Assembly: GCA_028282865.1 (NCBI GenBank)
Contig: JANQHA010000360.1
Location: 1-6,077 of the forward strand
Direction: 5' to 3'
DNA length: 6,077 bases
From: Oligoflexales bacterium
GTDB taxonomy: Bacteria; Bdellovibrionota_B; Oligoflexia; Oligoflexales; CACXFL01
Made by a program: the position numbers and the translations under genes. Under the pieces are notes generated by a model. The model searched no databases. It saw only the letters and a program-made list of their open reading frames with translations, and was not told the DNA's origin. This document shows positions 1 to 6,077 of the stretch, piece after piece. Position 1 is the stretch's first letter, and each line of letters opens with the position of its first letter.

Positions 1-1517
1 ATCTTGGTATGATGCAGGACATTCGCTTAGCCAGGATTGCTTACTACCCGTTTCGACAAGATTTCGCCAACGAAAATTTATTGGTCACAAAGCAAATAAC
101 CGCTAGAATCGATTTTCAAAGAAAGCCTGGGGCTAATCTTAATGATAAAAATATCCAGGCAGCTAACCCCTTCAAAACTATCGCAAAAGAAGTAGCGATC
201 AATGGCAGTGACTTAATAGAAAAAAGCAAACAAACCCACCCAGAAAAGATTCTGATCCTCTCAGCTAACGCACTAGTAAAAAGCCTTAGACCATTAATCG
301 AATGGAAGCGTCAGAAAGGTTTTGATATTAAGCTGGTCAGCTATAAACAGGCAGGTGGTAGTCTAACTGGAATTAAAAAGTATATTCAAAACTACTACGA
401 TAAATCGCAGCCCAAGCCATCTTATGTGCTGCTAGCAGGTAGCGGGAGAGCCATGCCTGCGCACCAGAGGCCTACTAGTAGCGGTTGGGCGGCATCTGAC
501 TATCCGCTAAGTTTAACAAGTGGTGACGACTCAATACCTGATATCCTAATAGGGCGTATAGTAGCAGACAACCCAACTGAAGCTAGTACCTACGTTAGTA
601 AAATTATCAACTACGAGAGAAATGCTAAGACAGCCGATCAATGGTATTCTAAAGGAACCGTCATAGCCAGCGATGAAGGGTGGGACCCCTCTGACGTTGA
701 CTACGTCGAGCAAACGAGAAGAGTCCTTAAGACAAACACATACGATAAAGTCGACCAATTCTATCAAGGGTATGGAACGGCAACCGCGTCTAATATATCG
801 TCTGCGTTGAATGCTGGTCGCAGCTGGTTGACTTATATGGGCCACGGCGACGGAAGCTCCTGGGCTTCAGTCAATGACTACTTTGATACACGAACTATTA
901 AAAGCTTAAGAAACTATAACCGTCTACCAGTTATCATCGATGTCGCTTGCAGCAACGGAGCATACCTTGACCTACACACCTGTTTCGGCGAAGCATGGAT
1001 GAATCACAAAGTTCAAAATAAAGGTGCAGGTGCAGTCGGTTATTACGGCGGTTCAGTGAGTATAAGCTGGGATCCTCCAGCGATTATGTCGGTAGGAATC
1101 GCAAAAAGACACTACGAGAAACCAATCCACAACTTAGGAGGTTCGCTACTAGCAGGCCAAATGTATCTAGTTGAGAAAATGGGGCTCAATGAGTCTACAA
1201 TCGACAACATGGAATGGTACAACCTGTTTGGTGACCCGTCATTGGAAATGCGTACTGATTCACCGAGAACCTACACAGTTGAGCACACCAAGAGAGATGG
1301 TCAGTTATCAGTTAAGGTCTTAGATAACAGCGGGGTTGGAATCGAAGGATTATCTATCGCACTAGCCGATTTACATGCTGCAAACACACCGGTAGTAGCC
1401 ACAACCAACAGCCAAGGTGAAGCAACTTTACCGCTAAAAAAAGCACTAAAATCAGCTGCTAAAGCGCTAACTATATCAGGTTACAATGCGGTAACAACCC
1501 AGTTAAGAGTTAAGTAA
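1..1517 (+). CDS. Gingipain-family (C25) cysteine peptidase, 5'-truncated by window edge
   Basis: This is the C-terminal part of a peptidase of family C25 (gingipain-like, caspase fold), probably exported. The frame is open to the left edge (first whole codon at 3), and the opening residues (GMMQDIRLARIAYYP) resemble the end of the C25 propeptide, so the ATG at 9 is very unlikely to be the start; signal peptide and most of the propeptide lie outside. Counting from that Met, the catalytic domain spans about 80-416. It has the family's GDDSIPDILIGR stretch near 172-183, the catalytic His in YMGHGDG (His279), the catalytic Cys in DVACSNG (Cys314) and the closing NLFGDPSLEM motif near 408. Residues about 420-502 form an Ig-like or carboxypeptidase-regulatory-like beta domain. 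No type IX sorting domain or membrane anchor follows. It ends 11 bases from the convergent PBP gene. The family is confident; substrate and processing are unknown. Confidence 0.88.
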   Translation, partial: LGMMQDIRLARIAYYPFRQDFANENLLVTKQITARIDFQRKPGANLNDKNIQAANPFKTIAKEVAINGSDLIEKSKQTHPEKILILSANALVKSLRPLIEWKRQKGFDIKLVSYKQAGGSLTGIKKYIQNYYDKSQPKPSYVLLAGSGRAMPAHQRPTSSGWAASDYPLSLTSGDDSIPDILIGRIVADNPTEASTYVSKIINYERNAKTADQWYSKGTVIASDEGWDPSDVDYVEQTRRVLKTNTYDKVDQFYQGYGTATASNISSALNAGRSWLTYMGHGDGSSWASVNDYFDTRTIKSLRNYNRLPVIIDVACSNGAYLDLHTCFGEAWMNHKVQNKGAGAVGYYGGSVSISWDPPAIMSVGIAKRHYEKPIHNLGGSLLAGQMYLVEKMGLNESTIDNMEWYNLFGDPSLEMRTDSPRTYTVEHTKRDGQLSVKVLDNSGVGIEGLSIALADLHAANTPVVATTNSQGEATLPLKKALKSAAKALTISGYNAVTTQLRVK

Positions 1518-1528
1518 GCCTAACGAAA

Positions 1529-3385
1529 CTACATCCGGTCTAAGCGGTAGGGTAGCTGAACCGTCCGGTAGCTTTTATCCTCAGAACGAAGTCTCATGGG
1601 TCGGTAGCCAACACCTTCAGGGACATCAAATCGAAGGTCAGCCCCATTAAATACATCGATATGCGCCTTCATTTCACTCCACAAGCGCTTAGACTTTGCA
1701 ACGAGGTTATCTTTAGAGTTAGCTAGCGTTTTGAGCCCTTTTTTTGAACCAACCCAGACTCCAACAACGAACCTGCGATTATAGCCCACTGTCCAAACAT
1801 CATGTAAAGACCTATTGACACCAATACTCAGTGCTTCAGACTTCTGGCCAGCTGACAAGCTGTGATTTATTAAGTATGCCGATCTAGAGTCAATGATTTT
1901 ATGACCATACTTCATTGCTTTGGGCCTTTGAAAAAAAACGTCACCCGATCCGGTTTTAATTGCATCAACTAAAAATGGCTCTATGTACCGGCCGCTGCGA
2001 GCCAACATGCCATAAGCACCGACAACAGATATTATATTGGTCGAGCCAGCACCTAAGGCGAGCGACAAATCTTTTCTATCAAAGTTAATCCCTATCGACT
2101 TGCTAAACTGAAAAACAGTGCCTATCCCAAGCCAAGCCATCAGCCTTGCCGACTCCGCAGCACGATTTTTCACCATACCCTCATAAAGGTTGAGGTCTCC
2201 ATCACGAGAAGCACTAAGGTACCTTCCCCGGTAAAATAAAGAAGAATCTAACCTAAACCCTCGATCGATAGCCAAAGAATAGTATATAGGTAAAAACGCC
2301 GATCCAATAGGACGTTGAGCATGCATGGCCAAATTAAATTGCGATTTACTAAACGAAGCGCCTCCTTGCATCGCCAAAACCCCACCGGTTTTTACATCTA
2401 ATACAACCAGTGCCATATCAATTAAACTTCGGTCAACTGATTCAAAGGTTTTATAAACGATAGGAGCAAAAGATCGATTAACTGAGTTTTGTAAAGATTG
2501 GTCAAGACTTGTCAAGATCTGCAAGCCCCTGCCGGACAAATTCGAAACTGAGAATTTGCTTACCAGACGATTACGCAATGCTTCGATATAAAAGGATGCC
2601 TGCTTAGATTTTTTTAATGGAGATCTAGCTACCTTTAACTCATGCTTCTGCCACCGCTTCATCTCATTTGGCTGCAAATACCCCTCCTCCCGCATTCTCT
2701 CCAGTACGAACACTTGCCGCTTTTTCGCTCTCCTGAAAAAGCGGTGGGGAGCATATTTGGAAGGTGCTGCTGGTAAACCAGCTATCATAGCTGCTTCGGC
2801 GACATTGACTTCTTGGATCGACTTTCTAAAGTAATTCCGCGCCGCTGCTTCGACACCATAAGAGTGGTTACCTAGAAATATTTTATTCAAATACAGCTCT
2901 AAAATTCTGTCCTTAGATAGCTTCTTTTCCATCGCTATAGCCAAAAAAACTTCTTCCATCTTTCTTTTTAACCGTTTTTCAGGCGTCAAAAAATAAAGTC
3001 TAGCAAGTTGCTGAGTGATGGTGCTGCCACCTTGCACAAACTTAGAATTCCTTAAGTTGACCCAAGTAGCTCGCAGAATCCCCTTAATAGAAATCCCTGA
3101 GTGCTGATAAAAGTTCGAATCTTCTGCAGAAATAAATGCATGTATCACATATTTAGGAATGTTCTCCAAACTCACATAGTAGCGTTGTTCGGTAGAAAAC
3201 TCTCCGACACGACGACCCATGACATCGAACACTTCGGTTGCCTGCATCATAGGGCTAGAAGTCTTATTCGACCAAATATGGCCATCAACATATTTTACTG
3301 CTAGGTATTCCAGACTGAAGCTAAACAGCCAAAAAGCAATCGCGATGGCTATCGAACTCAGTATACCTAACTTCAGAGCTCGCAT
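1529..3385 (-). CDS. Class A penicillin-binding protein: active-looking glycosyltransferase, degenerate transpeptidase
   Basis: This 618-residue protein is an inner-membrane peptidoglycan polymerase (GT51) that elongates glycan strands from lipid II in the periplasm. A short cytoplasmic N-terminus precedes a membrane anchor (about 7-31). The GT51 motifs are complete: AEDSNFYQHSG with catalytic Glu88, GGSTITQQ (119-126), RKMEE with second catalytic Glu145 (57 residues on, as in PBP1b), and AAMIAGLPAAPSKY (198-211). A transpeptidase-like domain (about 320-545) keeps landmarks such as SKSQFNLA, SLALGAGS and VVGVWVG, but the active-site motifs are altered: SxxK is SAFL (362-365), SxN is NRA (407-409) and KTGT is SIGV (520-523). 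It is shorter than typical PBP1A. An AAGGTG ribosome site lies inside the end of bamD, 3 bases upstream, so the two are probably co-transcribed and coupled. Family membership is certain; loss of transpeptidation is a strong inference. Confidence 0.93.
   Translation of the reverse strand: MRALKLGILSSIAIAIAFWLFSFSLEYLAVKYVDGHIWSNKTSSPMMQATEVFDVMGRRVGEFSTEQRYYVSLENIPKYVIHAFISAEDSNFYQHSGISIKGILRATWVNLRNSKFVQGGSTITQQLARLYFLTPEKRLKRKMEEVFLAIAMEKKLSKDRILELYLNKIFLGNHSYGVEAAARNYFRKSIQEVNVAEAAMIAGLPAAPSKYAPHRFFRRAKKRQVFVLERMREEGYLQPNEMKRWQKHELKVARSPLKKSKQASFYIEALRNRLVSKFSVSNLSGRGLQILTSLDQSLQNSVNRSFAPIVYKTFESVDRSLIDMALVVLDVKTGGVLAMQGGASFSKSQFNLAMHAQRPIGSAFLPIYYSLAIDRGFRLDSSLFYRGRYLSASRDGDLNLYEGMVKNRAAESARLMAWLGIGTVFQFSKSIGINFDRKDLSLALGAGSTNIISVVGAYGMLARSGRYIEPFLVDAIKTGSGDVFFQRPKAMKYGHKIIDSRSAYLINHSLSAGQKSEALSIGVNRSLHDVWTVGYNRRFVVGVWVGSKKGLKTLANSKDNLVAKSKRLWSEMKAHIDVFNGADLRFDVPEGVGYRPMRLRSEDKSYRTVQLPYRLDRM
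1554..1576 (+). terminator. Possible terminator of the C25 peptidase gene
   Basis: AGCT (1554-1557) pairs with AGCT (1570-1573), and ACC (1560-1562) pairs with GGT (1567-1569), around a GTCC loop with a two-base GA bulge; the hairpin runs into TTTT. It begins 36 bases after the C25 stop codon and lies inside the 3' end of the convergent PBP gene. The stem is imperfect and the T tract short, so this is tentative. Confidence 0.25.
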
Positions 3386-3388
3386 GAC

Positions 3389-4165
3389 CTAACGCACCTT
3401 TCGTGCCTCATCTCGCAGTTTTTTTGACAAACTAACGATTTGCTTACTGTCTAGCGTACTAAAATAAATATTTTTATCACTTTTAGGGTCTTTTTTCTTT
3501 TCTTTTGAGATAATTAACAAAGCTTTAGACGCCTTTTCCAAAGAGCGCCGTCGCATCTTTTTAAACTCCGGAAATTCCCTTGCTAAATTAATGTAGCGAA
3601 ATGCGCAAGCGTGATAGATCTCTTGTTTACAATAAAAAGCTGCAACAAACTCAAAACTATCAGCTATGCGGCGCTTGCCCTGCTTTACAAGGCTTTTAGC
3701 CTTCTTAGAGTAGCGGCTGCTAGGTAGGCGATCTATAAGCTTCTGCCACTCATCAATTGCTTTACGGGTAAATTCCTGCTCCCGATCGATGTCATCTGGA
3801 GACAGCATCCAGTAGGATTCACCGACTCGGTACATGGCAAAATCCAGCTTCTCGTGACGTGGGTGAAGCTTGGCAAATTGGCTATAGGAGACTGCAGCGT
3901 CTTCATACTGCTCAAGCTCAAATTGGCTATTAGCTATCAATAACTCAGCCTCTACGGCGTACTGCGAGTATGGGAATCTCGATTTGAACTCGCCCAAAGT
4001 AGTGAGCGCTATCTCATAATCGCCATCATCGTAGGCCTCTTTAGAAGTCTTATACGCCTCAGATGGGTTTTTAGACATTTCTTTTTCGGCACAAGCAGCC
4101 AGAAATAGCACAATAACCATTTGAAATAACTTGATTTTTCCAAGGTGCGAGCAACAATTTAACAT
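3389..4165 (-). CDS. bamD: BamD-like outer-membrane assembly lipoprotein (TPR)
   Basis: This is a homologue of BamD (YfiO/ComL), the TPR lipoprotein that works with BamA to insert beta-barrel proteins into the outer membrane. From the chosen start (258 residues) there is a lipoprotein signal with Lys10 and Lys12, a hydrophobic core and lipobox LAAC with acylated Cys25; Ala at +2 fits outer-membrane sorting. TPR-like helical pairs follow. Segments such as AYDDGDYEIALTTL, SRFPYSQY, FAKLHPRHEKLDFAMYRVGE and DRLPSSRY match BamD's pattern in order. The C-terminus is basic. An in-frame ATG at 4201 would add 12 residues before the signal, with a poorer ribosome site; the ATG at 4165 has AGGTGA 7 bases upstream. 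It is first gene of the leftward operon with the PBP gene. A BamD paralogue with another partner, or a general YbgF/BamD-type TPR lipoprotein, is possible. Confidence 0.85.
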   Translation of the reverse strand: MLNCCSHLGKIKLFQMVIVLFLAACAEKEMSKNPSEAYKTSKEAYDDGDYEIALTTLGEFKSRFPYSQYAVEAELLIANSQFELEQYEDAAVSYSQFAKLHPRHEKLDFAMYRVGESYWMLSPDDIDREQEFTRKAIDEWQKLIDRLPSSRYSKKAKSLVKQGKRRIADSFEFVAAFYCKQEIYHACAFRYINLAREFPEFKKMRRRSLEKASKALLIISKEKKKDPKSDKNIYFSTLDSKQIVSLSKKLRDEARKVR

Positions 4166-4172
4166 AAATACT

Positions 4173-4178
4173 TCACCT
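4173..4178 (-). promoter_or_regulatory. Ribosome binding site deciding the bamD start
   Basis: On the minus strand this reads AGGTGA, 7 bases before the ATG at 4165. The upstream in-frame ATGs (4201 and 4189) lack a site this strong at proper spacing; the one at 4201 has only a GGAT about 13 bases away. Together with the signal-peptide layout this supports the start at 4165. Confidence 0.65.
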
Positions 4179-4224
4179 GACTGCTCCATTACCGATAGCA
4201 TATAAAAGAGTACATCCAGCAGCG

Positions 4225-4253
4225 ATTATGTCGTAATTTGTGGAAATTCGCAA
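4225..4253 (-). promoter_or_regulatory. Candidate sigma70 promoter for the bamD-PBP operon
   Basis: On the minus strand, TTGCGA (4253-4248) and CATAAT (4230-4225) are separated by exactly 17 bases, matching the -35 and -10 consensus at four and five of six positions. The predicted transcript start near 4218 lies about 50 bases before the ATG at 4165. Position and spacing are good, but this is pattern recognition only. Confidence 0.45.
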
Positions 4254-4301
4254 AAAATTATCAACTCTTTAATATATTCTAGGCATTGTTGGAAATAAAA
4301 C

Positions 4302-4306
4302 GAGGA
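4302..4306 (+). promoter_or_regulatory. Ribosome binding site supporting the GTG start
   Basis: GAGGA stands 4 bases before the GTG at 4311. An in-frame TAA at 4308-4310 closes the frame upstream, so GTG is the first possible start and is preferred to the later ATG at 4365. Confidence 0.6.
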
Positions 4307-4310
4307 ATAA

Positions 4311-5255
4311 GTGGCAACCCCCAGAAAACATGGCAACAATCACAGGAGACGAGCCAACTCGACAATGAAGTCGAGCCACTGGTTTCTTTTGAGCGCCATC
4401 GGGATTTCTCTGGTCGTTCATATTCTGTCTTTTCTAAATCTAAATGTTTTGGCTCGTCACTTTAAATCCACACCTGTCATCACCCAGACCCCAGTCAAAA
4501 TCAATTTGGTCGAGAAAAATAGCGAAAAAAACAAATCAAGCGACGATACTGACAAGAAGATTGTTGAAGTTAAGCAAGAAAAAACCAAGCCACCAGAGCA
4601 AGCAAAACACAAAAGCTTTCAAGATCATAAAACCGAAAAAGAAACCCGAGTTATTCCAAACCTAACACAAAATAGGGCGGAAGACGCCGGTAGTGGCACT
4701 AAGAAAAATCGCCGCAAACTAATCGAACAGCCGGTCGCAAAGTCAAAGCCAATTAAACCTAAGCTTGAAATTGGTGATGGCGGTGGCGAGCTCGAGTTTG
4801 TACCTTCAAACAAAGTAAAGAAAAAATACCAAAAACTTATTCCGACTCAGCAGGATTTATCAAACCTTATGCAAGCTGGATACCAAGAATACTTAGATGA
4901 TGAGATCGCCATAGGTGATAGAATTGACATCAACACAACAAACTACCGCTACATGGGCTATTTCACCAATATGAGAAAAGCAATAGAGCTTGTTTGGAAC
5001 TACCCTTCTGAGGCTGCCAGGCGAAGTATGCAAGGTGAAGTAGGTGTTGAATTTATGATCCGAAAATCTGGAAAAATTGCACGAGTCAAGGTGATTAAAA
5101 GCTCTGGGTACCGGATACTCGATGAAGCAATCGTAGAAGCCCTGAAGCTCGCTGCGCCGTTTTCACCACTTCCAGAAGGCTTCGGTAAGGAAAAAATATT
5201 GGTAACAGGATCGTTTAGGTACATCCTAAGCTCATTTTATGCAGGAGCTCATTAA
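4311..5255 (+). CDS. TonB-family energy transducer
   Basis: This 314-residue protein has TonB architecture: a basic cytoplasmic N-terminus, one membrane helix (about 23-45), a Lys/Pro/Glu-rich periplasmic linker (about 60-180) and a TonB C-terminal domain (about 217-305). The helix carries S33-x3-H37, the SxxxH motif that in TonB couples to ExbB/ExbD and the proton motive force. The C-terminal domain shows WNYPSEAARRSMQGEVGVEF, SSGYRILDEA and AAPFSPLPEG, standard family hallmarks. The start is GTG, with GAGGA 4 bases upstream and an in-frame TAA immediately before it, so the frame cannot extend. The ATG at 4365 lacks a well-placed ribosome site. It is divergent from bamD and followed by an MltD-like gene. 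No exbB, exbD or TonB-dependent receptor lies in the window, so the partner is unknown; a TolA-like or motility role is also conceivable. Confidence 0.88.
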   Translation: MATPRKHGNNHRRRANSTMKSSHWFLLSAIGISLVVHILSFLNLNVLARHFKSTPVITQTPVKINLVEKNSEKNKSSDDTDKKIVEVKQEKTKPPEQAKHKSFQDHKTEKETRVIPNLTQNRAEDAGSGTKKNRRKLIEQPVAKSKPIKPKLEIGDGGGELEFVPSNKVKKKYQKLIPTQQDLSNLMQAGYQEYLDDEIAIGDRIDINTTNYRYMGYFTNMRKAIELVWNYPSEAARRSMQGEVGVEFMIRKSGKIARVKVIKSSGYRILDEAIVEALKLAAPFSPLPEGFGKEKILVTGSFRYILSSFYAGAH

Positions 5256-5263
5256 TCCAATGC

Positions 5264-5292
5264 TTGTGAGAAATCAGAGACAGCGGTATTCT
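5264..5292 (+). promoter_or_regulatory. Weak candidate promoter upstream of the mltD-like gene
   Basis: TTGTGA (5264-5269) and TATTCT (5287-5292) are 17 bases apart, each matching four of six sigma70 consensus positions. It lies in the 69-base gap after the tonB-family gene and would give a leader of about 25 bases. No terminator is evident in the gap, so read-through from the upstream gene is equally plausible. Confidence 0.22.
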
Positions 5293-5324
5293 AATAGAAC
5301 AACAAGACTATACTTGGGGACGTT

Positions 5325-6077
5325 ATGATTAAGTGGTTTGGAATGTTGGTGGTCATTAATTTTTTGGTTAGCTGCCAAACCACGCCGTCAAAAGATTCTG
5401 ACAGCTCGGCATCTTCCGCAAAAAGCCTAGAAGCTCCTTCACCGATTTTAAACGATAATTCGTTACCAGTAAAAGATGTTTTGGAAGAAGGTTTTTGTTA
5501 CGACGACATTTATGCAACCCACTTGCAGAAAAGCTATATCAAAGAACAAAGATCATCTATTGCTAAGATTAAATCTCGTAGACGACGCCGGCGCGCGCGA
5601 CAAACCGCAAAAAGCCAATCGCTTTTCTATGCAAGAAAGAACCTGGTTGGTAGCTCAAGCCCTTACTTCGGAGCACTGCCGGTTATCTCGAACAACAAAG
5701 TAGAATTCTGGATGCGGTATTTTAAAACCCGCGGGCGAAGAACCTTTATCAAATGGCTGGTAAGAGCGGAATCATTTCGAGATGTCGTGATTCCAATTCT
5801 AGAACGCGAGGGTCTACCGCCAGAACTATTCTTTTTGGCAATGATAGAGTCAGGGTTTTCCAATACAGCATCTTCGAGGGTTCGAGCAACTGGGACTTGG
5901 CAATTTATGACGGGAACAGCTCGGCACTACGACCTTAAGATCAACCACTGGATTGATGAACGTCGTGATCCGATCAAATCAACAGTCGCTGCTGCAAGGT
6001 TCTTAAAAGACCTATATGTCAGATTCGGCGATTGGTACCTAGCTATGGCAGCATACAACGCCGGACCAGGGAAAGTT
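5325..6077 (+). CDS. mltD: MltD-like membrane-bound lytic murein transglycosylase, 3'-truncated by window edge
   Basis: The frame stays open to the last base (251 codons visible), so the gene continues outside. It encodes a lipoprotein lytic transglycosylase, which cleaves the glycan backbone of peptidoglycan to leave 1,6-anhydro-muramyl ends. A short signal peptide ends in lipobox LVSC (Cys17; Gln at +2 suggests outer-membrane sorting). A low-complexity Ser/Ala/Pro linker and a basic stretch with six Arg (85-90) follow. The family 1 / Slt-type catalytic domain begins near 150: [15 protein letters not shown] carries catalytic Glu175, followed by [30 protein letters not shown] and [17 protein letters not shown]. 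These are hallmarks of MltD rather than MltC or Slt70. C-terminal LysM repeats typical of MltD would lie beyond the edge and cannot be checked. The ATG has GGGGA 4 bases upstream and an in-frame TAG at 5295 limits any extension. Confidence 0.9.
   Translation, partial: MIKWFGMLVVINFLVSCQTTPSKDSDSSASSAKSLEAPSPILNDNSLPVKDVLEEGFCYDDIYATHLQKSYIKEQRSSIAKIKSRRRRRRARQTAKSQSLFYARKNLVGSSSPYFGALPVISNNKVEFWMRYFKTRGRRTFIKWLVRAESFRDVVIPILEREGLPPELFFLAMIESGFSNTASSRVRATGTWQFMTGTARHYDLKINHWIDERRDPIKSTVAAARFLKDLYVRFGDWYLAMAAYNAGPGKV

Noticed and set aside
546..845. Open frame of 99 codons on the minus strand
   Set aside because: It lies opposite the strongly conserved C25 catalytic domain, and its translation shows no recognisable domain; it is a shadow of the real gene.
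1436..1467. Possible minus-strand terminator for the PBP operon: GCGCT/AGTGC stem followed by seven T
   Set aside because: The stem is only five pairs including a G-T, the loop is about 15 bases, and it lies inside the Lys-rich C25 coding region, where the T run is explained by AAA codons.
2501..2522. Imperfect tandem repeat around GTCAAGA
   Set aside because: It has two copies only, in frame within the PBP gene, explained by the codons for a conserved TSLDQS segment.
1078..4233. A 14-base direct match (CAGCGATTATGTCG) inside the C25 gene and in the divergent intergenic region
   Set aside because: One copy is ordinary coding sequence, there is no third copy, and a match of this length is only mildly unexpected by chance in 6 kb.
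4444..4665. Lys-rich open frame inside the tonB-family linker
   Set aside because: It is an out-of-frame reading of the A-rich linker, with no ribosome site or domain of its own.
5476..5938. Short open frames on both strands overlapping the mltD-like gene
   Set aside because: They overlap the frame that encodes the clear lytic transglycosylase motifs and have no independent support.

Overview
The window looks like part of the chromosome of a Gram-negative bacterium with a cell-envelope gene neighbourhood. Two genes encode outer-membrane lipoproteins with clear lipoboxes, one is a BamD-type TPR lipoprotein, one is a TonB-family energy transducer, and two act on peptidoglycan. The TonB C-terminal domain style and a gingipain-family (C25) peptidase outside an obvious Bacteroidetes type IX setting suggest a deltaproteobacterium-like lineage (Myxococcota, Bdellovibrionota or SAR324 type). 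That placement is an inference, not a result. No RNA gene, insertion sequence, CRISPR array or long repeat was seen.

Layout. Positions 1-1517 (+) hold the 3' part of a C25 peptidase gene that begins before the window. It converges on a leftward two-gene operon: the class A penicillin-binding protein gene (1529-3385, -) lies downstream of bamD (3389-4165, -), 3 bases apart. A divergent control region (about 4166-4310) separates this operon from the rightward tonB-family gene (4311-5255, GTG start). That gene is followed after 69 bases by an MltD-like lytic transglycosylase lipoprotein gene (5325 onward), which runs off the right edge and whose stop codon lies outside.

Function. One operon pairs outer-membrane protein assembly (BamD) with glycan-strand polymerisation (the PBP). 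The divergent pair joins proton-motive-force-driven transduction to the outer membrane with glycan-strand cleavage. The most notable observation concerns the PBP. Its glycosyltransferase motifs are intact, but all three transpeptidase active-site motifs are altered in a domain whose fold-level landmarks are preserved: SxxK reads SAFL, SxN reads NRA and KTGT reads SIGV. It therefore looks like a glycan polymerase carrying a pseudo-transpeptidase domain. I see no evidence of a wholly new multi-gene system, and the remaining genes look conventional.
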